Positions 6,605 to 13,430 of a stretch of 19,176 nt of DNA are shown piece by piece. Below the pieces are notes generated by a model. The model searched no databases, was not told where the DNA came from, and saw nothing but the letters and a program-made list of their open reading frames with translations. This DNA is from an uncultured Methanomassiliicoccales archaeon. Lineage in GTDB: Archaea > Thermoplasmatota > Thermoplasmata > SG8-5. How positions within the stretch are numbered: the stretch's first letter is position 1; each line of letters begins with the position of its first letter. The stretch lies in contig CALKWP010000064.1 of the NCBI GenBank assembly GCA_938004075.1, positions 1 to 19,176 on the forward strand, read 5' to 3'. The position numbers and the translations under genes were made by a program.

Positions 6605-6898
6605 TTATCTCTGTAAAGATTTCCAAACAAGCAAAGATATCAGTCCAATCTGTTCTAAAGCATAGGATATACCTACCATCCAATCGCCGGATTCATATGC
6701 AAAATATCCTAATGCTAATGCTCCGACAACAGATAGAATTATTCCTACTTTCAACAAGATTGCGCAATATTCTAATTCTTTCTTACTCCTCCTTGCCATG
6801 GGAATAGTTAAAGATTGGGGGTATATAGGTGTTTCCATTATTTGTTTACTATTACTAAATGAATGTTCCATAATCATTATAGATAATACGCTAGACAA
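6605..6898 (-). CDS. Small two-TM membrane protein
   Basis: Up to 97 residues. The C-terminal part is a convincing membrane protein: MARRSKKELEYCAILLKVGI leads into a helix (IILSVVGALALGYFAY), then a short loop ESGDW, then a second hydrophobic segment (MVGISYALEQIGLISLLVW) and the tail KSLQR. The start is unclear: ATGs at 6898, 6877, 6871, 6838 and 6799 are all in frame and none has a Shine-Dalgarno. The 64-residue version from 6799 carries everything recognisable, while a TATA-like AT run near 6911 would favour a start near 6877. A terminator-like hairpin follows it. Function unknown. Confidence 0.55.
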   Translation of the reverse strand: MSSVLSIMIMEHSFSNSKQIMETPIYPQSLTIPMARRSKKELEYCAILLKVGIILSVVGALALGYFAYESGDWMVGISYALEQIGLISLLVWKSLQR

Positions 6899-6990
6899 TA
6901 CCGTAATATTATTTTTTGCTGGCTAACGCTAATAAATCTCGTGAAGAATATAGCATATCATATCTACTAGCCACGAAAAATCAGTAATTC

Positions 6991-6998
6991 TTAAATAT
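6991..6998 (+). promoter_or_regulatory. TATA-like box TTAAATAT
   Basis: This archaeal TATA-type element is 37 bases upstream of the Met codon at 7036, so transcription would start near 7020, just before the AGAGGTG ribosome site. Confidence 0.45.
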
Positions 6999-7035
6999 CT
7001 CTCTCAACATCGGGTGAAACAGCAGAGGTGCTATA

Positions 7036-7206
7036 ATGGAAGAGTCACTGTGCAATGTGGAATTCCTGAAAGAGCCCAAGTCATTCATGGCAAGAATTGA
7101 AAGTGAACTGGGAGGGTCCAGAGAATACAAGGCCGAATCGTTTGAAGAAGTCCTAGAACAGGTTATACTTGATTTGCAGGAAGAGTTTGAAGGTGCGACG
7201 GAGTAA
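7036..7206 (+). CDS. Acidic 56-residue protein of unknown function
   Basis: Runs from ATG 7036 to TAA 7204. AGAGGTG stands five bases ahead of the start and a TATA-like box lies at 6991, so promoter, ribosome site and frame all agree. The protein is strongly acidic and probably helical: MEESLCNVEFLKEPKSFMAR, then ELGGSREYKAESFEEVLEQV, then ILDLQEEFEGATE. No membrane segment, signal peptide or metal motif is visible. An acidic helical small protein might act as an antitoxin, anti-restriction or partner protein, but nothing here proves that. It converges with the gene ending at 7388. Confidence 0.65.
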   Translation: MEESLCNVEFLKEPKSFMARIESELGGSREYKAESFEEVLEQVILDLQEEFEGATE

Positions 7207-7313
7207 GTTGAGAGTGGCTGGCATCTATTTTGCACCCAAAGGCTGAATTCTAACCTTAAACCCAATCAACCAACGCCAAGTATCTTTAGCAGTATGGACA
7301 AATAAACATCCCC

Positions 7314-7380
7314 TTGGTATTTGGTATTGGTAGGCCTACCGGTACGATTGTTTTTTCACAATAGGGGCATTTTGCCCTAT
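7314..7380. terminator. Convergent-gene spacer: tandem repeat, palindrome, T6 and hairpin
   Basis: TTGGTAT is repeated in tandem at 7314-7327, followed by the 12-base perfect palindrome GGTAGGCCTACC at 7329-7340. A T6 run at 7351-7356 could terminate the plus-strand gene ending at 7206. ATAGGGGCA and TGCCCTAT (7361-7380) form a hairpin with one bulged G right after the minus-strand stop at 7388, a plausible 3' end for that gene. Confidence 0.45.
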
Positions 7381-7387
7381 TTTCGCC

Positions 7388-7621
7388 TCACTTGCTTTTC
7401 ATTATTTTTAAGAAACTGCCCTTTTCAGATTTATAAACGGTCAATTTTCTTTTTCTCAAGGCACTTTCAAAGTCAGCCCAGGTAATGTCCTCATATTTAT
7501 CTGAGGTTGATGATTTTCCCCGTATCTGGACTACATCGGTTCCTACTACTCTGCACGGCTTGGAACCGAATTCTTTACATATCTTCTCCGCTTCCGCAAC
7601 TGTTATTTTAATCATGGACAT
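7388..7621 (-). CDS. Small conserved-looking hypothetical protein
   Basis: A 77-residue soluble basic protein: MSMIKITVAEAEKICKEFGS, then KPCRVVGTDVVQIRG, then DITWADFESALRKRKLTVYK and KGSFLKIMKSK. The pattern (a short helix, GTDVVQIRGK, then W-x-D-F-x-x-A-L) resembles small archaeal hypothetical proteins I have seen, but I cannot name a family. The ATG at 7621 has GGTG five bases upstream; a second ATG at 7615 (MIKITV) is possible. It lies 74 bases upstream of the end of the specificity-subunit gene's strand partner region, facing away from the acidic small gene. A hairpin at 7361-7380 follows it. Confidence 0.7.
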   Translation of the reverse strand: MSMIKITVAEAEKICKEFGSKPCRVVGTDVVQIRGKSSTSDKYEDITWADFESALRKRKLTVYKSEKGSFLKIMKSK

Positions 7622-7695
7622 AATAGCACCATCAAAGTTGTTATGACGGTATAGAGTTTATACTTGATATTATTTTCCATAATCCCACAAATTTA

Positions 7696-9123
7696 TTATT
7701 TCATTATGGCCTCTTCAAATATTGAATTCGCTTCATGTCTAAGCATATTAGCATCCGCTTCTTTCTTTTCTGCAAGTTTTATGTTGTTTTCTAATAATTG
7801 AATTAACTCTTTCTGTTTGGGTAAATCTGGCTTTGGAATTTTAATCCGTGGTAAATCCATTTCTTGGTTAATCTCTGGATATCCAGAACCACTACAATGT
7901 TTTTGGAATTGAATATTGGACAGGGTTGTTCGTAAGGAATGGAATAAAAATTTATTTTCGATACTTTTTTTGCATTTTAAAACCGCCAATCCAGTAGAAC
8001 ATACGCCCCCATCTAATTCATCAGGAACAATAGCAATTGCATTTCGAGTCGGTCTGGTTGTCGAAACCACAATTTCTCCTTTATGCATAAGTCTTCGCAT
8101 TCTCGAGCTTGTGGCTTGATACCCAAACATTTCAATAGCACTAATTCTCCCCCACTTTGTATCAATATTTCCAATATCGGCATACATGAATGGTTCATTA
8201 GGTCTCTCTAAGGGGTTGGTCGCATCCACAACAATATCTACGACATCTCGTAATTCAACGAAATTTACATCTGAATCCGATATTACTGTCTCAATGCAAT
8301 TATATTTTGGGTTATTATACTCAATATCTAGCCTATCTTTAACATCAACAAAATTGTGTGCGTAATAATTCACTTTGGTTATTATTGGTGTACCCACTCC
8401 TAAGTTTGTTAATAATAAAGTCTCAGTTTTCATGATAAGTTCATCAATCTGTCTATCTAATTCAGATGCGATATTTAACTTCTTTCGAACTGCCATCACT
8501 ATTTCAATTTGCTTTTTGTGATCAACACCTCTTGATGAAGATTCAGGGATTATAAATTGATTTAAATCATTTGGTTGAATCTCTATTTGACCGGAAGAAC
8601 CAGAAAACCATTTCTCAAATTGAAGTCGGCCAAATAGTGACCTCAAATAATAGATTACAAAAGTTGTGTCATAATTATCAATTGGGCGTAGAATCGTTAT
8701 ATGGCTATCGACAACTGCGTCCCCCTCATACTCGAACAAATCAACCTTTCCCAAAGAACCATAGCCAGTCGATGCTATTAGAATGTCCCCCCTTTTCACT
8801 TGGGCATTAGGGACTTTATTGAAAAATTCTTTGGTTGTTCGAAGGCAAGAACCGTAGTCAATGTGTGAATTATTTAAATCAATGGTTTTAACAACCAATA
8901 CATCTCCTTTATCATCATAATCGGGTTGTTCGCCTCTTTGCATGGGGGTTCGACAAATATCAAACATTCTCTTAACCTTAAATTTTTCCATCAGGCTTTT
9001 CACAATTTCATGTTTGGGATGATTAAAAAGATAGCACAATCGGACATTTGCATCATCCATATATGCACAATAATATGAACTAGTGGTTCTACCATCTTCA
9101 AAATAATACTTTTCGCTAACCAT
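7696..9123 (-). CDS. hsdS: Type I-like restriction-modification specificity subunit (HsdS)
   Basis: A 475-residue DNA sequence-recognition subunit built as two half-repeats. Half one has the TRD core RGDILIASTGYGSLGK (about 111-126) and the motif SGSSGQIEIQPNDLNQFIIP (about 174-193), then a helical spacer (KKQIEIVMAVRKKL...IDELIMKTETLL). Half two repeats this with KGEIVVSTTRPTRN and SGSGYPEINQEMDLPRIKIP, then a closing helix KQKELIQLLENNIKLAEKKE. Each TRD reads half of a bipartite target while the helices set the spacing and bind methyltransferase subunits. The start is ATG 9123, overlapping the upstream stop by eight bases, with GGGAGAT ahead of it. Longer in-frame extensions into the upstream gene are not real. 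Confidence 0.93.
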   Translation of the reverse strand: MVSEKYYFEDGRTTSSYYCAYMDDANVRLCYLFNHPKHEIVKSLMEKFKVKRMFDICRTPMQRGEQPDYDDKGDVLVVKTIDLNNSHIDYGSCLRTTKEFFNKVPNAQVKRGDILIASTGYGSLGKVDLFEYEGDAVVDSHITILRPIDNYDTTFVIYYLRSLFGRLQFEKWFSGSSGQIEIQPNDLNQFIIPESSSRGVDHKKQIEIVMAVRKKLNIASELDRQIDELIMKTETLLLTNLGVGTPIITKVNYYAHNFVDVKDRLDIEYNNPKYNCIETVISDSDVNFVELRDVVDIVVDATNPLERPNEPFMYADIGNIDTKWGRISAIEMFGYQATSSRMRRLMHKGEIVVSTTRPTRNAIAIVPDELDGGVCSTGLAVLKCKKSIENKFLFHSLRTTLSNIQFQKHCSGSGYPEINQEMDLPRIKIPKPDLPKQKELIQLLENNIKLAEKKEADANMLRHEANSIFEEAIMK

Positions 9124-11257
9124 CAATATCTCCCTTTGAAAATCCAGACTCTCCAAAACGTATTTTATTGAAACGTGTCCCTTCGTAAGAGGCCAATACC
9201 TTATCTTTAAATTCATTATATTTTGATAACACATCATTTCCGCTATTGAATAGGTAATTTGGACAGACTTTCTTTCTCGTATCGATACCTACTTTTTCAG
9301 CATGTGCGAAAAAAATTGGCTCTTGCTGTAATGCATCTGGATCCTCTTTTTTTATAGCATATAAAATCGATGTTTTAGTTGAAGTATTCGATACTGGCAC
9401 AAACGCATCTCTTGTTAGTGAAATAATTGCTTTGATATAGAAATTCTTTCTGATAAACTCCCTTGTCTCTTTATAATTATCAGTATTTAAAACGCCTTCG
9501 TCAAGTATGATTAATAATTTACCGCCTCTCCACTCAGGCAATCCACTGCGGTCTCTTGATTTTTTCAGATAGTGAAAACAAGCATTGGTAAACAATGCAC
9601 CGCCTTTCATTAAATTGCCAGTAGTTTCATATACTTCCTTCCCCTGCTTCATTAATAATTTACATTCCGCAATTTTATCTTTATACTCGGTCATTTTTTT
9701 CTCGATTTGCTTGATTCTTTTAGGAGTTATCTTCGGCACCTTCAATTTCTCCGAAAAAAATTTCAAACGTTCCTCATATGTTTTCATTTTTTCATCTGTA
9801 ATATTCTTTCGAGGTATCACAACCATTCTTTTTAATCTGAAATCGTCTTCATAAGTATCTTTCATATAGGTTAGGTCGCCAAGTGGTGGGTTGGTGAGTA
9901 TCACATCAATTTTGTCATCAAAATCAAACAATTTTAGTCCATCTCTATCCATTATATTTGTTTTCCCGTCTCCATGAATATACATGTTCATCTTTGCAAG
10001 TTTGGCCACATTTATATCATCATCAGAGCCAAATAATTGATTGATTTTAATCTTCGTAATTTGTTCTGTTTTATTCGAGCCAGTTACTTTTTCAATCATA
10101 TCCCCCATGGAGTAAATTAGAAAACGTCCAGTACCACAAGCTGGATCTAATACCTTGTCGGTACTTTCAAGTTCTGCTAATTTTACCATAAATTTTACAA
10201 CGTTTTCAGGTGTAAAGAACTGGCCCACTTTTACATCCTTTCCAGATAATTTTCCAAGAACCTCATAAGCCGCGCCTAATCCATCTATTTTAGTTGTAAA
10301 GAAATGATGTTTAGAAAATGGTTCAATAAAATATTTAATAACAAAATCATCATCCATTTTTCCTGATAATCTGTTCTCCTCAGTAAATAGATGTGTTTTT
10401 ATCAGTTCTTTGTCCTGTTTAATATTATTAAATAACTCATGAATTGCCATTTTACTCTTTTCCTGGCCTATATATTCTTGATATTTTAAAAATGATGATT
10501 TCGTGAAACGATTTTCTTTGCCTTCGTATTCTCTCTTTTCTTCATATAATTTTATAAAAACAAGATAAATAACATTTTTTATGGCATCGGTTGAAAGGGC
10601 GATTCTGTAATCTCGTAAATCCTGCTCTAATTTTGTTAATCCTTTAATTAATTCCTGAACAACCTGTTGATGTTTATTTTCTTCTTTAATCTCTAAATCT
10701 TTTTTCATTATGGTATCGCTGGGGAATAATTCTTCATAAAAAATACGGAGTATTTTTTCATCATTTACATATTCAATATATTTTGAAAAAAGGTTAAGAA
10801 TTTTATCTTGTTTGTATTCGTCCTTTGTTGTTTCAATCAATTTATTCACAAATAATTCGAAAGTAGCGAAGCATATGGGCAAAATCTTCATGTCTGGCAC
10901 TTCTTTGTTCAATATATTATACTCCTTAACTGCACTAATCATTCGATAATGAGTTTCGGGGGAAATATACCAGACAAAGCATTTTTTCGTTGGCTGTTTT
11001 CCTTTAGATTTTTCAAGATGTTCTTTTATTGATAGGTATTCTCTATCTGAACTTGACTTGGTTGTTTTGGTGACTTCAATATTAATCTGAATATATTTGT
11101 TTATGACCTCAATATCTGGAACACCACCCGGTGCGTGATTGGTGGCGGAACCATTATGTTTTACAGTAAAACCTCGTTTATTGAGTGCACGCTCTAAATC
11201 CTTTGTAATGACTTGTTCTAATTCTGTTTTTGCATCCAATAAATCATATTTTGTCAT
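9116..11257 (-). CDS. Nuclease-methyltransferase fusion of a BcgI-like/type I-like R-M system
   Basis: At 713 residues it is about 200 longer than a usual HsdM. Residues 1-190 resemble a restriction-endonuclease fold: helix, then PDIEV (47-51) and NIEVTKTTK (59-67), a PD-x(n)-ExT form in which the usual Lys is Thr with Lys next to it. Residues 200-350 match the helical HsdM N-domain, ending GQFFTPENVV. The N6-adenine methyltransferase follows, with SAM motif DPACGTG (371-377) and catalytic NPPLG (456-460), where Leu replaces the usual aromatic. A Lys/Glu-rich helical insertion (about 485-560) separates that from GGALFTNACFHYLKK. With the adjoining S subunit it should methylate and perhaps cut at a bipartite site without HsdR. 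Cleavage activity is inferred. The gene is AT-rich, suggesting transfer. Confidence 0.88.
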   Translation of the reverse strand: MTKYDLLDAKTELEQVITKDLERALNKRGFTVKHNGSATNHAPGGVPDIEVINKYIQINIEVTKTTKSSSDREYLSIKEHLEKSKGKQPTKKCFVWYISPETHYRMISAVKEYNILNKEVPDMKILPICFATFELFVNKLIETTKDEYKQDKILNLFSKYIEYVNDEKILRIFYEELFPSDTIMKKDLEIKEENKHQQVVQELIKGLTKLEQDLRDYRIALSTDAIKNVIYLVFIKLYEEKREYEGKENRFTKSSFLKYQEYIGQEKSKMAIHELFNNIKQDKELIKTHLFTEENRLSGKMDDDFVIKYFIEPFSKHHFFTTKIDGLGAAYEVLGKLSGKDVKVGQFFTPENVVKFMVKLAELESTDKVLDPACGTGRFLIYSMGDMIEKVTGSNKTEQITKIKINQLFGSDDDINVAKLAKMNMYIHGDGKTNIMDRDGLKLFDFDDKIDVILTNPPLGDLTYMKDTYEDDFRLKRMVVIPRKNITDEKMKTYEERLKFFSEKLKVPKITPKRIKQIEKKMTEYKDKIAECKLLMKQGKEVYETTGNLMKGGALFTNACFHYLKKSRDRSGLPEWRGGKLLIILDEGVLNTDNYKETREFIRKNFYIKAIISLTRDAFVPVSNTSTKTSILYAIKKEDPDALQQEPIFFAHAEKVGIDTRKKVCPNYLFNSGNDVLSKYNEFKDKVLASYEGTRFNKIRFGESGFSKGDIDG

Positions 11258-11395
11258 TCAATCACCCAATCCGGACTTTTTATTATCTTCATCCTGAATT
11301 ATTATTGTTGCTTTTTTATCCGCCCAATCCTTTAGCCCAACAATTTTACCATCTTTACTGATTTCTTTTTCTATAACAACACGCACACAATCCAT
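11258..11395 (-). CDS. 45-residue swapped-hairpin-like protein leading the R-M operon
   Basis: Read from ATG 11395 to a TGA that directly abuts the methyltransferase ATG, with AAGGT six bases ahead of the start. The sequence MDCVRVVIEKEISKDGKIVG, then LKDWADKKATIIIQDEDNKK, has the strand-turn-strand pattern of AbrB-like or DUF2080-like archaeal proteins (xISKxGKIxGLKxWAxKKxTIII). Such proteins usually bind DNA as dimers. Being first in the operon and touching the R-M gene, it is a good candidate for a controller of restriction-modification expression, comparable in role to C proteins, although unrelated to them. The family assignment is by pattern only. Confidence 0.72.
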   Translation of the reverse strand: MDCVRVVIEKEISKDGKIVGLKDWADKKATIIIQDEDNKKSGLGD

Positions 11396-11420
11396 TTCAA
11401 ACCTTCGCAAGGCCATGAGG

Positions 11421-11444
11421 GGGGCATCTAATGCCCCTTATATG
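11421..11444 (-). promoter_or_regulatory. R-M operon promoter with overlapping inverted repeat
   Basis: CATATAAG on the minus strand (11444-11437) is a TATA-like box that would place transcription start near 11414, about 19 bases before the first gene. GGGGCAT-CTA-ATGCCCC (11421-11437), a perfect 7-base inverted repeat, lies between the TATA box and that start. A protein bound there would block RNA polymerase, so it is a likely repressor operator. Confidence 0.5.
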
Positions 11445-11464
11445 TACCTTTCGGGGTCATTTTA

Positions 11465-11491
11465 GGAACTATTTACATTCAGAATAGTTTC
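11465..11491 (-). terminator. Hairpin between the 146-residue gene and the R-M promoter
   Basis: AACTATT (11467-11473) and AATAGTT (11483-11489) pair perfectly with a 9-base loop, extendable by a G-U and a G-C pair. It lies 96 bases beyond the stop of the minus-strand gene ending at 11587. It could end that transcript or be a second regulator site upstream of the R-M promoter. Confidence 0.35.
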
Positions 11492-11586
11492 AGCAATCTC
11501 GCGTTCAGAGTTTAATCAGCCTAATTCTATTGCGTAATCATGATTGTCTGTTTGTTATCCCTCGATGTAAATTTCCAATGGCAGTT

Positions 11587-12027
11587 TCATTCCACTCTAT
11601 CCAATCCTTTGATATATGTACTCAGTATTTCCCACTCATTACTTACCCGCCACTTCCATTCTCTTGGACGACCGAGATACGTCGCTTCTTTGAAAATCTT
11701 ATGCAGCTCTTCTTTTATCTGATCCTCAGTCAAGCCCATTTCTTCCAGCTCCTCGATTATCTTCTCGATTTTCTTGTGGGTAAGCTTGCCATATTTCTTA
11801 TGATAATACAGCGCACCCCCATAACCCAAGAAGCCAGACAATATATGTGAAGCCCGGAGCCTCTTGCATTCTGGCAGTACCTCTGTCGTGTCCTTTTTCA
11901 CCAGTCTGGCAAGAGTCCCTGTGCCAGTATCTTTTTGCCTTTCCATCAAGCGCCTGATTAAGTCGGCTGCTAGTGTGTTGTCCGATATACTATGCTCTTG
12001 CTCTGTTACTTTGTTTTTTACTATCAT
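11587..12027 (-). CDS. 146-residue protein of unknown function
   Basis: A soluble, charged, mostly helical protein. The order is a polar N-terminus with TLAADLIRRLMERQK, then LARLVKKDTTEVLPECKRLR, then a Gly/Tyr-rich hydrophobic stretch (ILSGFLGYGGALYYHKKYGK), then a helix pair (KIEKIIEELEEMGLTEDQIK), then a Trp-rich end (GRPREWKWRVSNEWEILSTY). I recognise no family. AGGAGAT precedes ATG 12027 but is buried in a long hairpin described at 12032-12079, suggesting controlled translation. It is divergent from the TrmB-like operon and upstream of the R-M operon on the same strand. Its higher GC than the R-M genes suggests a different origin. Confidence 0.75.
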   Translation of the reverse strand: MIVKNKVTEQEHSISDNTLAADLIRRLMERQKDTGTGTLARLVKKDTTEVLPECKRLRASHILSGFLGYGGALYYHKKYGKLTHKKIEKIIEELEEMGLTEDQIKEELHKIFKEATYLGRPREWKWRVSNEWEILSTYIKGLDRVE

Positions 12028-12031
12028 GTAG

Positions 12032-12079
12032 ATATCTCCTTGAACACGCTAGTATTATGCGTGTTCTCGATGGAGATAT
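12032..12079 (-). promoter_or_regulatory. Long hairpin that hides the ribosome site of the 146-residue gene
   Basis: In the minus-strand leader, ATATCTCC (12079-12072 complement) pairs with GGAGATAT (12039-12032 complement), and inside it GAACACGC pairs with GCGTGTTC (12066-12059 with 12049-12042), around a 9-base loop and a 5-by-2 internal loop. Both 8-base arms are perfect. The 3' strand contains the Shine-Dalgarno AGGAGAT of the gene starting at 12027, so folding would block translation. This fits an RNA thermosensor, a ligand- or protein-controlled leader, or a palindromic DNA operator. Confidence 0.6.
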
Positions 12080-12116
12080 GCTCCGCTTCTGATTTGATTA
12101 TTTTTCTTGCCAATAT

Positions 12117-12154
12117 CGTAGAACACTCATTCTTCTACTGAAACCCGTAGAACA
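12117..12154. promoter_or_regulatory. Repeated CGTAGAACA sites between divergent genes
   Basis: CGTAGAACA occurs at 12117-12125 and 12146-12154, 29 bases apart, with the inverse TTCTAC at 12133-12138 between them. They lie upstream of the TrmB-like gene and of the divergent 146-residue gene, suiting a site where the TrmB-like protein controls both. Confidence 0.42.
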
Positions 12155-12188
12155 AAGTATTTCATCTATCGCGATAATTGGGGGACTG

Positions 12189-12971
12189 ATGCCGGGAAAC
12201 TCTGTGGAACTAGAATTCCAAAGAATAAAGGATTTTCTAAAGCTCATCGGTTTAAGTGAAAATGAAATGAAAATATATCTTCTGGGGCTCGAACGGAATA
12301 AAATGTCTTCTGGAGACATCGTGAGTTCTCTTGAAATTAGTCCTCAGGCAGCATCAGATATAATGAAGAAACTCGCTGCTAAAGGATATTTCATACCCGA
12401 AGTTCACAAGGGGAAAAGGGGGGCCGGTAGAACGGGAAGAGTATATCATGTTGTTCCTCCAAGTCAAAAATTCCCCGAATTACAAGGTATCAGCTCTGTT
12501 ATGGACCGCATTGATGAGATTCTTGAGAACATGGAAGATACTGGAGTCGAACAAGGATTTTTAGAGCTAAGAAAAGAGGAGACGGCTCACTCAATATTAA
12601 TTGACCAAATCAATAACGTCAATAATGAGATTCTAATTTCATCAAATGACTGTAGCTGGATAGAGTATTCTTCTATTATTAGATGCCTATCACATTGTGC
12701 ACAAAGAAACATATCAATTAAGGTGGCTGTAAATAATGCCAGCACCGAAACCTGCAAGATCCTCGAATCCTTAGGTGCAAAAGTTTATCTTTGTAACTCC
12801 GCTGTTTCACCTCCTTTCATTATCCTTGATAATAAGCTCTTATTCATGGCATTCAGCACAAGTCAATATTCAAAAAGATATGGTCTTCTGCAACTGGATA
12901 ACCAGTATTTAATCTCGAAATTTGCTGGTCTGTTCAATTCGATGATAAGGGAGGTGGAGAGGAATGAATAA
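12189..12971 (+). CDS. TrmB-family transcriptional regulator
   Basis: A 260-residue two-domain regulator. Residues 15-70 are a winged helix of TrmB type (FLKLIGLSENEMKIYLLGLE, then MSSGDIVSSLEISPQAASDI, then MKKLAAKGYF). A basic Gly-rich wing (HKGKRGAGRTGRVYHVVPP) and a helical connector (MDRIDEILENMED) follow. Residues 125-260 form an alpha/beta effector domain like the phospholipase-D-like half of TrmB (ILISSNDCSWIE, ISIKVAVNNAS, FIILDNKLLFMAFST). Such regulators in archaea respond to sugars or other ligands. The start is ATG 12189 with a weak GGGG; a short leader is likely. The last eight bases overlap the next gene, making it first in a three-gene operon. Its targets probably include its own operon. 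Confidence 0.85.
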   Translation: MPGNSVELEFQRIKDFLKLIGLSENEMKIYLLGLERNKMSSGDIVSSLEISPQAASDIMKKLAAKGYFIPEVHKGKRGAGRTGRVYHVVPPSQKFPELQGISSVMDRIDEILENMEDTGVEQGFLELRKEETAHSILIDQINNVNNEILISSNDCSWIEYSSIIRCLSHCAQRNISIKVAVNNASTETCKILESLGAKVYLCNSAVSPPFIILDNKLLFMAFSTSQYSKRYGLLQLDNQYLISKFAGLFNSMIREVERNE

Positions 12972-13428
12972 TGAATCAATGAAAAGTGAGGATGAGATGA
13001 AATACGCATTGCCTATGGCAGTATTATCTACACTAGGTAAAATTGAAGGTAAGACTAAAATGCAAAAAATCATTGGTATAATTCAATTTAAAGGAATCAC
13101 GTTGAAACAACTCGATAAAATATACAATTACGAACTTTATCATCATGGTCCCTTCAGTTCTGAACTCGCAGAAATCCTTGATAAATTAATCTCTACAGGC
13201 ATGATTCAGCTCACAGTGCATACAAGTCCAAAAGGTAGTTTTACTTATACATATTCACTCACCACACTAGGAAAAGAATACAATAAGGTTTTTGATGCCC
13301 GAAAAATCATTTCTAAGTCTATTAAGAACACAATATCTGAAGTATGCGACGAGACACAAAGTCTGCCACTGCCTGATCTTGTTCGTTTAGCTTATGCCGA
13401 ATTCGGGTGCTTAAAGGAGGAGGAATAA
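12964..13428 (+). CDS. YwgA/Panacea-like winged-helix protein
   Basis: A 154-residue protein. Residues 28-80 carry the pattern KTKMQKIIGIIQFKG...NYELYHHGPFSSELAEILDK...LISTGMIQL. A [T/K]xxQK helix followed by Y-x-Y/H-GP-[FY]-S-x-EL and then L-x-x-x-G-[ML]-I is characteristic of YwgA-like and Panacea/DUF4065-like proteins, some of which are antitoxins or phage-associated. A wing (FTYTYSLTTLGKEY) and a C-terminal helical part (ISKSIKNTISEVCDE) follow. The ATG overlaps the TrmB stop by eight bases with GGAGGTGGAGAGG upstream, and the Cas4-like gene starts two bases after its stop. Coupling of all three is strong. A role as antitoxin or adaptor for the nuclease is an inference. Confidence 0.75.
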   Translation: MNNESMKSEDEMKYALPMAVLSTLGKIEGKTKMQKIIGIIQFKGITLKQLDKIYNYELYHHGPFSSELAEILDKLISTGMIQLTVHTSPKGSFTYTYSLTTLGKEYNKVFDARKIISKSIKNTISEVCDETQSLPLPDLVRLAYAEFGCLKEEE

Positions 13429-13430
13429 AC

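Noticed and set aside
7696..9237. Extension of the specificity subunit to 513 residues
   Set aside because: The extra 38 residues lie inside the end of the methyltransferase gene; ATG 9123 with GGGAGAT is the natural start.
13407..13430. GTG start adding eight residues to the Cas4-like protein
   Set aside because: Its codons are the ribosome site AAAGGAGGAGG of the better ATG at 13431.
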